Source of the DNA: Siderastrea radians
Taxonomy: Eukaryota > Cnidaria > Anthozoa > Scleractinia > Rhizangiidae
Direction of reading: 5' to 3'
DNA: 64,000 nucleotides
Assembly: GCA_964017195.1 (NCBI GenBank)
Contig: OZ024895.1
Span: 25,438,375-25,502,374, forward strand
Shown here one piece after another: positions 19,361 to 30,714 of this stretch. Position numbers and translations under genes: made by a program. The notes beneath the pieces are model-generated. The model saw only the letters and a program-made list of their open reading frames with translations. It searched no databases and had not been told where the DNA came from. Within the stretch, counting starts at the first letter, position 1, and every line of letters starts with the position of its first letter.

Positions 19361-20593
19361 ATATTTCCCACACTTCCCCACAAGGTTTCCTTGGTAGACA
19401 CAACACACCGTTTTGCACATTTTTTTGACAAGTGTTCTTGATTGTGAAGAGAGATTTATCAAATTAACCCAATTTTGTGGTACGTACGAAAAAAATTGTC
19501 GTGGAAAACTATTTTTATCATCCGCTTCTTGGTAGGCTCGATTCCCTCCACTCTATCGGGTCCGGGAGGCGCTGGACTAGACTCATCAGCGGCATCATCT
19601 TGTTCCTAATTTAATTTGTACGTTATTCGATACCACTTGCGTCGAATCTTTTCAAGTTACATGTTAGAAGCCAAAACTACAAAGCTGTGCGTAAACGTGG
19701 AGGTTTTTTTGTGGGAGGGGTGGTGGGAGGTCGATTTGTAATGAATGAGTGAATCTATTCTTGCGAAGAAACCCTCCAAGGTTCATCCCATCCTTGCTTT
19801 CGGGACTGGAGCAAGGACCCATTTTCTCTACTTGTTAGCGGCTTGACTACCTGTTCTGGTTTGTCTAACTCACACTACTTACTCGAACTTACTCTTCGTC
19901 TGTATAAATAAAACAAAGCGTTGGGCTATCTCGTGTGATGTATTTTCCCATAATACAATGCGCACCCAGGCTCGAAACTCCTCTTGATTCGCATTATTAC
20001 AAGTGATTCGTACGGTACAACTAAATTTGGACCAACATCTGGACCAAGGTTTTCCACAGTTGCCAAGTTTGAGAGCTTTCCGGCAAAATTCCGCAGAGTT
20101 GTGACTTTTGGGTATGCAAATTAGGCCCAAACCATGCCGTGGCCTGAGTGCCAAAGAGCAAACAAACACAATGCTAAGGGGCGAACCATTTGACTTTTGA
20201 GGGAAGGGGGGGGGGGTTGGAAAATTTGGAAAAAAATTCCCTGAAGCCGCCCAAGGAAGGAAAAAAATCATGCATGGTAAGCTCCGAGGAAAAAAATATT
20301 ATGCATGGACTGTGCGGCAAAAAAAAATTCCTGCAAATCATAGACATTTGTCACCCATTGCGGTATTTAAATCGCGAGCAGCCAGTTCTGAAATCCGACA
20401 CAGGAATGAAATAAACGCCTGCTTGCAGGCTGCTCCGTGACTGCCGAGTTAAAAGGGAAAATTGGCGGAAGTGACCACAATTTTACTTTGAAGGTGCACT
20501 GCAGGACGGTTGATGGATTCAATGTTTTTTTATACCGCAAATCGTAAACACCTGACATGTGGGAGCGTTAACAACAGGTTGACAGTTACACAT
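19361..20593. other. Repeat-rich stretch without a supportable gene
   Basis: The 130-codon minus-strand frame at 19879-20271 has the look of a dispersed repeat rather than a gene: low-complexity Pro/Phe lead, no domain. Poly-A and poly-G runs occur at 20205-20330. Nothing else is supported. Confidence 0.4.
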
Positions 20594-20870
20594 GGGGAGC
20601 AGGGATGGCGCAGTGGTGAGAGCACTCGCCTCCTACCAATGTGGCCCGGGTTCGACTCCCGGTCACGGCGTCATGTGGGTTGAGTCTGTTGCTGGTTCTC
20701 GTCCTTGCTCCGAGAGGTTTTTCTCCGGGTACTCCGGTTTTCCCCTCTCCTCGAAAACCAACATCTCCAAATTCCAATTTGATCTTCAGTCTCCCCGATT
20801 AGTAGTGCACTTGTGCACGGCTATAAGATTGAGACTATAATAAAGTTATGATTTTTGATTTTTGATTTGA
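20594..20870 (+). mobile_element. tRNA-derived SINE
   Basis: The head contains a pol III A box (TGGCGCAGTGG, 20606-20616) and B box (GGTTCGACTCC, 20649-20659) at tRNA spacing. A non-tRNA body follows, with a tail of repeated GATTTTT after TAAAGTTAT (about 20840-20868). This is the layout of a tRNA-derived SINE. The tRNA-like part is not a functional tRNA because the acceptor arm does not pair. Confidence 0.8.
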
Positions 20871-21055
20871 TGGACATGGACAACATTACATAACGTCAAA
20901 GTTATAGGTAATGACTTACGTTTAAGAGTATTCATGGTTTGGTTGGCATTGGTTATTGCCTCGTGTAAGTAAAATTCAGTTGTGCAATCATTTGATGGTG
21001 AGGCAAATTTTACATTAACCTTTAAGAATGCTCAGGGTCAGTGAGTTTAGCCTTA

Positions 21056-21078
21056 ATAATAATAATAATAATAATAAT
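21056..21078. repeat. (AAT)n microsatellite
   Basis: Uninterrupted AAT/TAA trinucleotide run immediately before the 50-bp minisatellite. Confidence 0.9.
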
Positions 21079-21091
21079 TCTTTATACAGAT

Positions 21092-21541
21092 GGCCTACAT
21101 CACGCAAGGTGGTTTTCAGTAGGGCACTGTGATGCTCGTAGGGCCTACATCACGCAAGGTGGTTTTCAATAGGGCACTGTGATGCTCGTAGGGCCTACAT
21201 CACGCAAGGTGGTTTTCAATAGGGCACTGTGATGCTCGTAGGGCCTACATCACGCAAGGTGGTTTTCAGTAGGGCACTGTGATGCTCGTAGGGCCTACAT
21301 CACGCAAGGTGGTTTTCAGTAGGGCACTGTGATGCTCGTAGGGCCTACATCACGCAAGGTGGTTTTCAGTAGGGCACTGTGATGCTCGTAGGGCCTACAT
21401 CACGCAAGGTGGTTTTCAATAGGGCACTGTGATGCTCGTAGGGCCTACATCACGCAAGGTGGTTTTCAATAGGGCACTGTGATGCTCGTAGGGCCTACAT
21501 CACGCAAGGTGGTTTTCAATAGGGCACTGTGATGCTCGTAG
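21092..21541. repeat. 50-bp minisatellite, nine copies
   Basis: Nine units of exactly 50 bp begin at 21092 and every 50 bases to 21492, each starting GGCCTACATCACGCAAGG. The units are identical apart from one A/G site in the phrase TTTTCA(A/G)TAGGG, whose order is G,A,A,G,G,G,A,A,A. A partial tenth unit leads into a transposon end at 21563. Near-identity suggests recent expansion or homogenisation. Confidence 0.95.
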
Positions 21542-21562
21542 GGCACCTTGTAGATGCTCGTC

Positions 21563-21605
21563 TAGCCTCCCATGCAGTCGTTTTTAGGGGAGTCGTATTT
21601 CCCTC
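21563..21605. repeat. Solitary end of the MULE-like TIR family
   Basis: Reads TAGCCTCCCATGCAGTCG, the same terminal sequence as the element at 15203. No partner end is found downstream in the window. Its direct contact with the minisatellite suggests the repeat belongs to the transposon's subterminal region. Confidence 0.65.
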
Positions 21606-22625
21606 GGGAAACAAGTTGTCTTCATTTATCAAACAGCGCTTTAGGAAAAACAAGTGAAACTTTCGAGTTTCACTTGTTGTCTTTAAAAAGACAACCATAT
21701 TGTTAAATAAAGAAAAAAAGAAGTGAAGGTGTTATATTTTGTGTCACGAACGTGGGACAGAAAAAATTTGGTTTGAGCGACCGACCGGTGTACGGAAGGT
21801 CACGGGCTCGATTAAGAAAACGACAATTTCAAATGACTTTTTTCAAGGACTTTAAAGGCCTTGAAATATTGGCTTTTGTGAAAACTAACAGATATCTAGG
21901 TGCGACGTACCCTGATTTAACAAACTTAATGTTCGCCACGTTGTGATAGATATAATACAATTAACATCTTGCCATCTAGCGTGAGCAACTTCGTGCCCAG
22001 GGTGTCTCTTCTTCCCGTCGCGTGCACACCGCGATTTTGAGACGCAAAACTGCATTCTTTTATATTGACGTCTCAAAAGCAATAGGAAGATACGTGAGGA
22101 ACCGTGATACTCGGGTATGTTTTGGTCAGGTTAGGCACATATTTGCAAAAAGTCATATTTTACTTACTGATTTGTGTTTCAAAGCCTGTTTCTCAAAACA
22201 TTATTCATTATTTTGACATATTTTCGCTAGTTAAGAGTTTTTATTTGGTTTTAAGAATGTCTAGACTCATGGCTCGTTTCCGGTTCTGAAGTCAAAAGCA
22301 AGATGGCGAGATCGACAGGTGAGAACTTACAGATTGATGAAGGGGGAGCTACGACGACTTCCGTGAACAAATATGAGCATAATTGAGCATAAACGCGCAT
22401 TAGTTTAGCATAATTTTGAGAATAACGCGCACAGACAGAAGCATCTGCCTCGGAAGCTTCGATAAATTTGGAAAGGTTCCTGTTCCCTTCCTGCGTGTTT
22501 GTTTGCCAAATTCCATAACGCAGAACCAGTGCATCTAGGCCGACTTTATTCCAAAACTGAACCCAGCTCCTTTAAAGCGAAGCCATGTTTGACGTGTTTA
22601 ACAAATGTGCATACCATAAGTAATA
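21606..22625. other. Gene-free stretch
   Basis: AAAACAAGTGAAACTTTCGAGTTTCACTTG near 21647 contains a short inverted repeat (CAAGTGAAACT against AGTTTCACTTG). No ORF with domain features and no RNA gene is seen. Confidence 0.4.
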
Positions 22626-23760
22626 AGGCGGCCGTCGTGCGCGAGCGCATGTCGCCGACTCATAAAATGGAAGTTGCATTCCTTTTGCATTCCTTTTGTG
22701 TCGTTCGTCGTCGTCCGTCACTTGGACTTAGTCCTCTTGGTGTCGCGCGGCCAACAGAGACAACTGCACGTAAAGCTTACTGAACGAGAATGGTATTGCT
22801 GTTATAACAAGAGGCTGTTAAGATCCAAATGGAACCCTTGCTTGTTAAAGGGTGAAAAATTCAAAAGAACTAGAACAGTGTTATCCCAGGCCAACCGGCC
22901 TGTGAAAAATGCCTTCGCTGTTATAATGGCGGAAACAGTTCAATTTTTTAATCGATGTAATCAGTTTTCAAAACCACTCTCTCAAATATTGGACATTCTC
23001 CTCGTGACAAAGAATAACATGACCTTTACTGAAGACGTTTTAAGTTGAATTTTCCATCTATGATCGCAGAAAATTTCAGGGAACTTATTGACGAACTACA
23101 TTACAATTGCTGCAGACGTGTTAAATCATGTTTTTAAAGGGAATATGGTGACAGATCATGACAGTAGACGAAGGGCTAATTGTGCCAAGCAGGTCACCGA
23201 AGGCCAATGTTAAAAGTCTGTTTTACTTCTGTTTCTCAAGTAGTGGTGGTTACGAAAAAATGAATGCTAGAAAGGAGTCTAATTTCGTTGTTTTGAGTAT
23301 TGCTGCGTTGTTTTTTAGGACACTTAGTTTGGTAAGGGTCACCGTTTACACAGGCTAGTGATTACTTGGGAATTGTCAGCGATGGTCAGCATTCGTGCAT
23401 AGAAATAGTTTCATGTCTCCACTATTTTCTTTAACATGACCTTTACTGAAGATGTTTGTATTTGAATTTTCCATCTATGATCACAGAAAACCTCAGGGAA
23501 TGTATTGACGAAGTACACAACAATTGCTGCAGACGTGTTAAATCGTGTTTTAAAGGGAATGCTTTAATGTATACTTGTTTTTATTCGCGTTGCATCCTCG
23601 GTCTACAATGTGTGACCTTAGCACTTTTAACTAACTTGGTAATGATAACGTACGAGATATAAAGATAATATAATCAGAGGCACGTGCAAGAAATACAAAT
23701 TACGTTTATGCGCCGCCTGTAAATTCTTCAGAATTTCTTGTTGGCAAAGATTATGCGACA
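22626..23760. repeat. Dispersed repeat, family also present at 48455-49700
   Basis: Both copies open with a GC-rich hairpin and CCGACTCATAAAATG. They share CTCTCAAATAttGGACATTcT-like and CTCGTGACA phrases and a segment about GATCCAAATGGAACCCTTGC. They end with TATGCGCCGCCT...AATTCTT.AGAATTTCTTG. This copy has an internal direct duplication of about 135 bp (23020-23150 and 23433-23570, starting CATGACCTTTACTGAAGA). Probably a non-autonomous transposon; ends are approximate. Confidence 0.5.
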
Positions 23761-23907
23761 ATATTTCTCTGTCAAGACTCTCAAAAAGAGACGAGCTTCT
23801 CTGTAGACTGAAAATAGAATGCAAATGAAAAAAATCGTACCGTAACCCGTTGTTCTTGCTGTCACACTGTGGGACGCCTTCTTCTTCCAAAGCCAGGAGC
23901 AAAAGTA

Positions 23908-24050
23908 AACCATGTTGTTAGCGCTCTAGGGGATAATTGAACCATGTTGTTAGCGCTCTAGGGGGTAATTGAACCATGTTGTTAGCGCTCTAGGGGGTAA
24001 TTGAACCATGTTGTTAGCGCTCTAGGGCGTAATTGAACCATGTTCCTGGG
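23908..24050. repeat. 32-bp tandem repeat, four copies plus a decayed fifth
   Basis: Units start at 23908, 23940, 23972 and 24004 (AACCATGTTGTTAGCGCTCT), with a diverged copy at 24036. There are only one or two substitutions between full copies. Confidence 0.9.
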
Positions 24051-24615
24051 GCTCTGAGAAAGGACCTTTCGTAGAATGTGCGCTGTTCCAGAGGGTGTCA
24101 TTTTTTTGGATTTCCTGGATTTTAGTGTCGCCGGGATTTTGCTGATGAACTTCTCCAGCTCCTTCTTTAACACTCCTAACGCATCTATGACCTCTGGTAT
24201 TACTTCCATTGTCATTTGTCATATCCTAGAGACTAAATGAAATTTTACAGCTGATTTTAAATACAGTGAAACCCCGTTAATACGGACACCAAGGGGACGG
24301 GCCAAAATGTCCGTATTAACGGGGTGTCCGTATTAAGCGGGGTCTCAGAAAAAAGTCACGGATACATGTTTTATCGATACAAAGACGAAGGCAAACGTCT
24401 TTACGGCAACAAAACATTGTTTAATTGTACTCTAATTGAAACAATTGCAAATTTTGAACTCTCAAACTAAAATTTATAGTTTTTACGAAAACCTCAACAA
24501 CGTAATGATTCGAAAATTTCACAACTTAACTATAAACAAGAAATGAAACGCATTTTAACAGCAACAGAACGTTTTCTATAAAGTTTCCTTGACTGGAACT
24601 CTGACCGTAACAAAC

Positions 24616-24822
24616 TTATTTAAAAAAGTCAGTAACTTTGCTTTGTACGGAAGTTTTAAGCTTGCGATACAACCAAGCGGACTGAAGATGTGACAAAACT
24701 TTTGCAAGGCTATTTGCTGTTTCGGTTAAATTTTCAGTGGTGAGGTATTCTGTCAAGTCCTCTAGCATGGTCATTGCTTCTCTCCAGCGGGGGGGGGGGA
24801 AGCAAACTTCGCCAATTTTCGT
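24616..24822 (-). pseudogene. C-terminal exon-like remainder of the Tigger transposase
   Basis: The minus-strand frame 'TKIGEVCFPPPRWREAMTML' continues to 'SVQSKVTDFFK' and a stop at 24616, the short basic 'K-TDFF' ending common in Tigger-type transposases. It is separated from the rest of the transposase by the insertion at 24827-30714. When that element and one GACC copy are removed, '...GTFFVV' joins in frame to 'TKIGEV...'. A C/G homopolymer (24790-24799) is a likely further frameshift site. Confidence 0.7.
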
Positions 24823-25120
24823 GACCTGATGATCCACCGAAAATTGACGTCACATCCGGTTTCAAAAATCGGCGAGTGGCTCGCTCAGTGAGTTGCAAGA
24901 TGGACGCTCGGGAGTTTATGGTTTCTTCTTTCTTGTGACCACCACTGACACGCAATTGCTTATCTTGAACACCAGAGATGTTACAAAGTTACTGGATTAT
25001 CTATTTTAGCCGATATATTGGCAAAACAGAAATGTTTAGTACAGTTTTGATGGCATTTTCCAGGCAGCTTCGTGCAATGTCATGGCGAGTGTGTCGCAAT
25101 TTTCAATACATGTGCGGATC

Positions 25121-25510
25121 AAACTTTTGCTTCTCGTGACTCCTGATTCAGTGTAATTGTCAATTTAAATAGCCTATGATGCGTGAAATATAATGAAGAA
25201 AACGCCAGCAGTAACAGTTTGGATTGTTAACATCGGGAAGGTAATTAACACTCGACGTAAAGTGCTGGAAGTCCTACTCTATCGAAACTACTCTGCAGCA
25301 CAGTGATACCTGATATCGTCTCTAACGGAGCTGCTCAAACTTTTGCCTCTCGTGACCCTTGATTCAAAGGAATCGTCAATTAAAATAGTCTATCCCGAGT
25401 ATAATACAATGAAGAAAACGTCGGTAGTCACAGTATGTTGTGTTAACACTGGGAAGGTAATTAACACTCGCAGAAAATTGCTGGAAGCAGTATCGAAACC
25501 AACCGCGGAC
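25121..25510. repeat. Diverged tandem duplication, period about 215 bp
   Basis: Copy 1 starts near 25121 and copy 2 near 25336 with (C)AAACTTTTGC(T/C)TCTCGTGAC. They share TGAAGAAAACG, then GGGAAGGTAATTAACACTCG and GCTGGAAG. No conserved reading frame. Confidence 0.6.
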
Positions 25511-25798
25511 ATGTTTAGAAGCACTCCTGATGTGGCAGACATCTGTGTACTCAAGCAGACTCAAGGTTAGTAGTCTTGTGTTTTCGAAGTTTCCGTTTTA
25601 CGATGATGGGTAGACACAATTTGTTTTTCTATGGGAATGTATTTTTTGTGTTTCGTTGTTTTAAAAGAAGTCTGAATAAAGAGAACTGCATAATTAATGA
25701 ATGAATTTTATCTGATTGAGCGATTCCTAGGTTGGGGGGAGGGGGGGAAAGGGGAAGTAGGGATGGTGAGACGAACAAACCAGCGTTGTAATAACATA

Positions 25799-25952
25799 AA
25801 GTAGAATCCTGATTTCTCAAGCTCTCGGTTTCTGAAAACTGGCTTCCCTTTCCCAGTCAAACACTGTAATTTTACCCCGATTTTTCAAACCCCCAGATAA
25901 TTCAAACCAATTCCCTTTTCCCCAGGAGGTTAAAAAAATCGAGATTCCACTG
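25799..25952. repeat. Possible small Tigger-type MITE
   Basis: Ends read GTAGAATCCTGATTTCTC and, inverted, CAGTGGAATCTCGATTT, with TA on the right. The left end is decayed, so the call is weak. Confidence 0.35.
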
Positions 25953-26195
25953 TATGTTTAAGATTGGGATTACCAATACAAATTGTCGACATAATTGCAG
26001 GATTATCTAGCTACCTTGCCCTTTTAATATACATGTATTCCCTTTATATTACTACAAGAAAAAGAAATAGTCCTTTATTGATCAGGCTTGTTTGGAATTT
26101 TTAATTAATTCCAGTGTTACATTGCTTGTGATGTTGATGTTTTTGTAGTTAAATACAAAGGCATCAACATGTTGGTCACTTTTCTACAAATTATA

Positions 26196-27595
26196 CAGCA
26201 TCATTCAAAAGTAAGTTGACACTCAATACTTGATCCTCACATGAATCAAGTATTGAGAATCGAGACTCGATAATTGATTTTTGATTCACAATACTTGATT
26301 CCTGCACAAATCACCCATTCTCGTTCCCAGAGCCTACGATCTGTTCTGTCAGCGGTGGGATCGTAGGGCTCTGGTATCAGCCATTACCGGATGTCGTGAA
26401 TTTCACGACATCCGGTAGCGCATGTCTATTTCGTTAAGGTGCTATTGCGCCTGCTCCGTTCTCGTTCGTGGAGCTCTGGTTACTCTGGACATGACAATAT
26501 TCTAACAACAACTGAGAAATTTGAATTCCTATCGATCGAGTCGTGGTGCTTTATGGATCGACTAAAAGCTGTTCGGGACCCTCTTAATCTCCTGCAATTA
26601 GCGGAAAACCTGGAGCTTTAAAAGGAACAAACTTAAGAAGCTGCCTTTCGTGCCGTAGTTGTTCAGAAGAACGATTGTCCCTACATTTTGCTCACAGGTT
26701 TTGGATTTGTATCTTGCCTGATTAAAGGTATAATTTTATTGCATTTGCGTTATATTGAATTGTACAGTTATTTTATTACATTCGTCTGGTTTCTGTTGTA
26801 TGAGAATGTCAACTGTGTACTTATCATTTTGCCACCCCTAAACGCTATACTGTATTACGTTTTACCTCATCGAAAATTTCCAGAAGCATTTGGCGCCCAA
26901 GTTTTTAAACATCGACATCGAGAGTCATTACAAAAGTTGATGAGACAGTTACATGTAAGTTTATTTATGGACAAGCTGTCGTTTTGTAGAAAATGCTGTA
27001 GCGAGGAAAGAATCGCTGGCATTTAGCGACAATCTCAACACTTTGAATTCAAAATGTGGTCGCTTAATCTGCCCTACGCCGCACTCTTTGCGTGGAAATT
27101 GATCAAGTCAGTATATTAATTAATGCCCTGATTAATTCAATCGGAAATAAAACGTTATGCGTAGAAGCCAAAAAATTTTTACGTTATTGCGCATGCAGTT
27201 TGAATCGGCCAATCAAAAAAATTAAATTTTTGGCCGTTACCAGAGCTACAAGAGACGTAATTTAAAAAAAGCCGCGTAGCTTTGGGGACGAGAATGCAAA
27301 TCACCCAACCGGAACAGCCTTTGTTCAGTTTCGGGTATTTGCCTTGTGTCTCAATAAAACATCAAAACAAACAAAACCAAAACCAAAAAAGATTATCTTT
27401 CCCCACATTTCAAAACGTTTCAGCTCTATACATAATTAACTCAAACTTGATTTTGGATTTGTGCGAATTGGAATAGTGTTGTGTTAGTCTCGATTCTAAT
27501 TTTCGGTACTTAATTCATGCAGGAATTGAGTAATGAGTAGCTAGTCAAGAATTGAGACTCACAACAAACTGTCAGCTTACTTTTGAATGGTACTG
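26196..27595. mobile_element. Tc1/mariner-like non-autonomous element (1.4 kb)
   Basis: Left end CAGCATCATTCAAAAGTAAG and right end, inverted, CAGTACCATTCAAAAGTAAG, matching on through GTTGACA/GCTGACA. TA flanks both sides (26194-26195 and 27596-27597). Subterminal CAATACTTGAT/ATCAAGTATTG repeats occur. No DDE ORF is seen. Confidence 0.75.
26385..26417. repeat. Perfect 33-bp palindrome
   Basis: Sixteen-base arms (TACCGGATGTCGTGAA and its inverse) around a single T. Just before it (about 26324-26373) is a second hairpin with arms CCAGAGCCTACGATC and GATCGTAGGGCTCTGG. Confidence 0.9.
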
Positions 27596-28216
27596 TACAA
27601 TGTCTTTACTGGCATTGGTTACTACGTTTGTACATGTACTTTCAACTGCAAGGATAGACAGTCGTATTTGTCATCCACATGTGATCTACATGGACAATTG
27701 TAGCTGCTCATTCAAGTATAAAGCATTCTATGTGCACCCTAGCAGTCATGAATTTCATATTCTTTGGTGTCAACTTTGTCATGTGACATTCTGTCCTAAA
27801 GGTCTTGTTACACTAGGACATAAATATTGTCTTTCAACTATTGGTAGTCCCAATTTTAAGACCTATCCATTTTTGCTCTTTAAAAAAAATGATTATTTTT
27901 AATGAATTTTTACACCTGAGGCTACACATTGTCTGCACTTTGCCTGCTGTAGTTATTTGATTTTGTTACAACACAGTGACTTCTACCAAGTCTCTTCATG
28001 TAGAAAACATACCAACCCTTAACTTTAGGTAAATCTATTGCATTCATGTAATTAGTATCATATCTTTAGCTTATTAATCTTACGTATAGGTACATACACG
28101 TTCAGATTTGTGAATACAAATGTATAATAAAAATAAAATTGAGTAGCCAAAAGCCCAAGTATGTAACTATTTTAATGTCAGGTAGATATTTGTCATGTAC
28201 TATCACCGACATTTAC

Positions 28217-28437
28217 TTAACCCTTTCACCCCTAGTAGTGGCCAAAATTTAAAATTCAAGAATATGCTAAATTTCTTTTTTTTTTTTTCAAATCCCCCCA
28301 AACAAACAGTACCCTGTGAAAGTACTGCCAAAGAGATTTCATTTGAATGGTCACACCATAGGATTTCATCCACAGACTCAAAAGTTAGCACTACATCACA
28401 TGTCTCCATAATTGACTCCCGGAGTAAAGGGGTTAAT
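28217..28437. mobile_element. MITE with TTAA target duplication
   Basis: TTAACCCTTTCACCCC at the left and GTAAAGGGGTTAA at the right form TIRs with TTAA at both ends, as in piggyBac/Kolobok-type MITEs. It sits between two copies of a roughly 160-bp direct repeat (about 28031-28200 and 28439-28590, starting AAATCTAT(T/A)GCATTCATGT). Confidence 0.65.
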
Positions 28438-29047
28438 AAAATCTATAGCATTCATGTAATTAGTATCAAATCTTTAGCTTATTTGCGTACAGTTACATAG
28501 TTGCATGTTCAGATTCATGAATAAAAACATAACAAAAACAAAGTTGAGTAAGCCCAAGTATGTAACTATGTTAATATCATGTACATACATTTACATGTAT
28601 TTGCTAAATGATTAATAATGTAGATATAATATGATATCTAGCAGTTCTTGTAATGAATAGAAAATGAGCAATATTTGTTTTTTAACTGTTTCATTTTTGA
28701 TCTAGAAGGCTGTGAAGACTCCTAAAGTTGCTTTCAACACATAGTTTGGGACTATTCTTGTGAGATTCCTGAGCCTGCAAAGGTTTGTCGCTGAGATGAG
28801 TACTTTGGTTGCAGACAGGATTTTTCCCTTTGATCAGCATGCTGGACACAAAGATTTATTGCTTTCCTTTCAATAAAGTGGCTGGGTCTGTCATGTAAGG
28901 AAACATGACCTGCAGCATACAACAGAGGAAGAGATGTTGGTTTCTGAGCCCAGATCTATGTAATTCTCTTGAACTGTGTTTGTTAACATTAAGTAATAAG
29001 TGTAAAGAAGATCCTCGCAGTTATTAACGCAACTTATACAGTTGCGT

Positions 29048-29160
29048 AAAGAAAGCCTGAAAAAATCTGGCTTGCCGGGATTCGAACCCTGACCTCTGCG
29101 ATACCGGTGCAGAGGTCAGGGTTCGAATCCCGGCAAGCCTGATTTTTTCAGGCTTTCTTT
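29048..29160. repeat. 113-bp hairpin made of two head-to-head tRNA 3' halves
   Basis: Arms 29048-29099 and 29109-29160 are nearly perfect inverse copies (52 bp each) around a 9-base loop. Each arm carries the T-arm/B-box sequence GGGTTCGAATCCC and a GGCAAGCC acceptor-like end followed by a GAT(T)n AGGCTTTCTTT tail. It is a fold-back of a tRNA-derived repeat, not a tRNA gene. Confidence 0.85.
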
Positions 29161-30714
29161 GAATACCTGTATATCAGTTGCTGTCCATAAAATTTGTTAC
29201 TCAGCAACAGAAACAGTGTTGTGCTACCATAACAACTTGTACGGTATGATGAGATACTGTCAACAGTCATCCATAATAATAACCACGGATCAGTGCATGA
29301 TGATGTTGAAAATTTGTCAGTCTTTTTTCCTGTGTTCTACTCAACAGATGTGTAGTCTCAAACATTTGTTAACCAGCAACAGTACTCATCTGGTGTTGTG
29401 TCATAGTTATTGTGTAGTTCCAGAAAAAAATCCATACCCACCACATGGAAGGTCATTGGAAATTCCTAGGGGAAAGGGGCTCTCAAAAGGCAAAATTTTA
29501 GAAGCAAAGTATGAAGCTAAGCTGAAATCTCTTGGGGGGGGGGGGGGGCAAAACAGAAAAACCTTCTGTGGAGGGAGTAAAGATATTTTCTGAAACTACA
29601 CATCATTCATGTAACCAGTATCCAAAGTGTAGGGAAAGATATTGCTCATCATCCATTATGTGTAGGTGACCATAAATGACATTACCATACAGAAACCAGT
29701 TTGTAATTCCCAGTACAGTTATGTATACAGTAGGTTGGGGCTACACTTAATTGTTAGTCTTGATTATCTGTCAGGGAAATCTGTTGGTAAAAAATATTCA
29801 CGACCCTTATGATCAGGATGGGTTGCTTGAACTTGACCTTGTTGTATAAGGTTACTGGTTGATTCCTTGATTTGTAAGTCTTCTGTCCACAACCACAGTA
29901 TCAGTGGATGATTACAAATAAGGACTGTGCGATGAATAAGCTGACATATTGACTTCAGTCAGCATCTGGCTTTAATTAAAGACAGCTTTTATGTAGCAGT
30001 TTAATTATGAAATTACTAAGCTGTTACTAGTAGTGTGCACAATTAAGTAATCAAAATGTACAAAAATACTTAATAGGACAATAATAATAAAGCGTTATTG
30101 TTTGTCTTACGATGTGGTCACTTGTGATGTAGATCAATTATATATTGAGAATTTAATAATATAGAAAAAAAGAAAAGAAAACAGATAAAGGGAAGTCTTG
30201 GCGGTCAACAGCGACAAAGCACCACAAGGAGTATTGTTTCAGATTCTGTGTTGTGAACAGTCTCTCTAAAAAACAAAGAGTGTTAATGGGGTTCCCACTT
30301 GTTAGAAACGCCGTCTTTGCGATGTTTTGTTAAAAGGAGTCTTATTCTACAACATAGGCTATTTAAATAAAGAATTACTCACCTTGAAGTCATCATTTTA
30401 ACTGATTTTCCGAATCCTGTGAAATTCGAGGGAGACAAAGCCGCCATTTTCCTTACAAAAGAACGCTCGAAAACAACGCAGTTTATAAACCTTTATTTAG
30501 AATAATCTCTTCACTAATCAAATGGAAGGAAAGAGTACATATTTCATTTCATTGTCACGAAAATTTAACAGGAAAATTTATCGCCGATGAAAAAATATGG
30601 CCATTTTACTCACCAACTGAACGAAACTGTCGCCGTCAATTTTGATTTTCCCGCCCGCGGAAGAAAAAGGCTGTTTTTGGACCGGATGTGACGTCAATTT
30701 TCGGTGGATCATCC

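Larger units (their letters stand above)
24827..30714. mobile_element. 5.9-kb non-autonomous element with 33-bp TIRs nested in the Tigger transposase
   Basis: Starting one base in, GATGATCCACCGAAAATTGA and the following 13 bases are an exact inverted match between the left end (24828-24860) and the right end (30681-30713). GACC flanks both sides (24823-24826, 30715-30718) as a 4-bp target duplication. No transposase ORF is visible; the interior is AT-rich with nested Tc1-like, TTAA-MITE and tRNA-derived pieces. Superfamily is unassigned. Confidence 0.7.

Noticed and set aside
19879..20271. 130-codon minus-strand frame
   Set aside because: Low-complexity lead and no domain; looks like a dispersed repeat.
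21092..21541. CRISPR-like regular repeat
   Set aside because: The 50-bp units are contiguous with no unique spacers, and the context is eukaryotic.
23908..24050. CRISPR-like 32-bp repeat
   Set aside because: Direct tandem copies without spacers.
27552..27902. 116-codon Cys-rich plus-strand frame
   Set aside because: It spans the end of a Tc1-like element and neighbouring AT-rich sequence; the cysteines show no regular spacing.
29100..29142. Possible tRNA gene (B-box sequence GGGTTCGAATCCC)
   Set aside because: Only a 3' half is present, mirrored in a hairpin; there is no D-arm or pairing acceptor stem for a complete tRNA.
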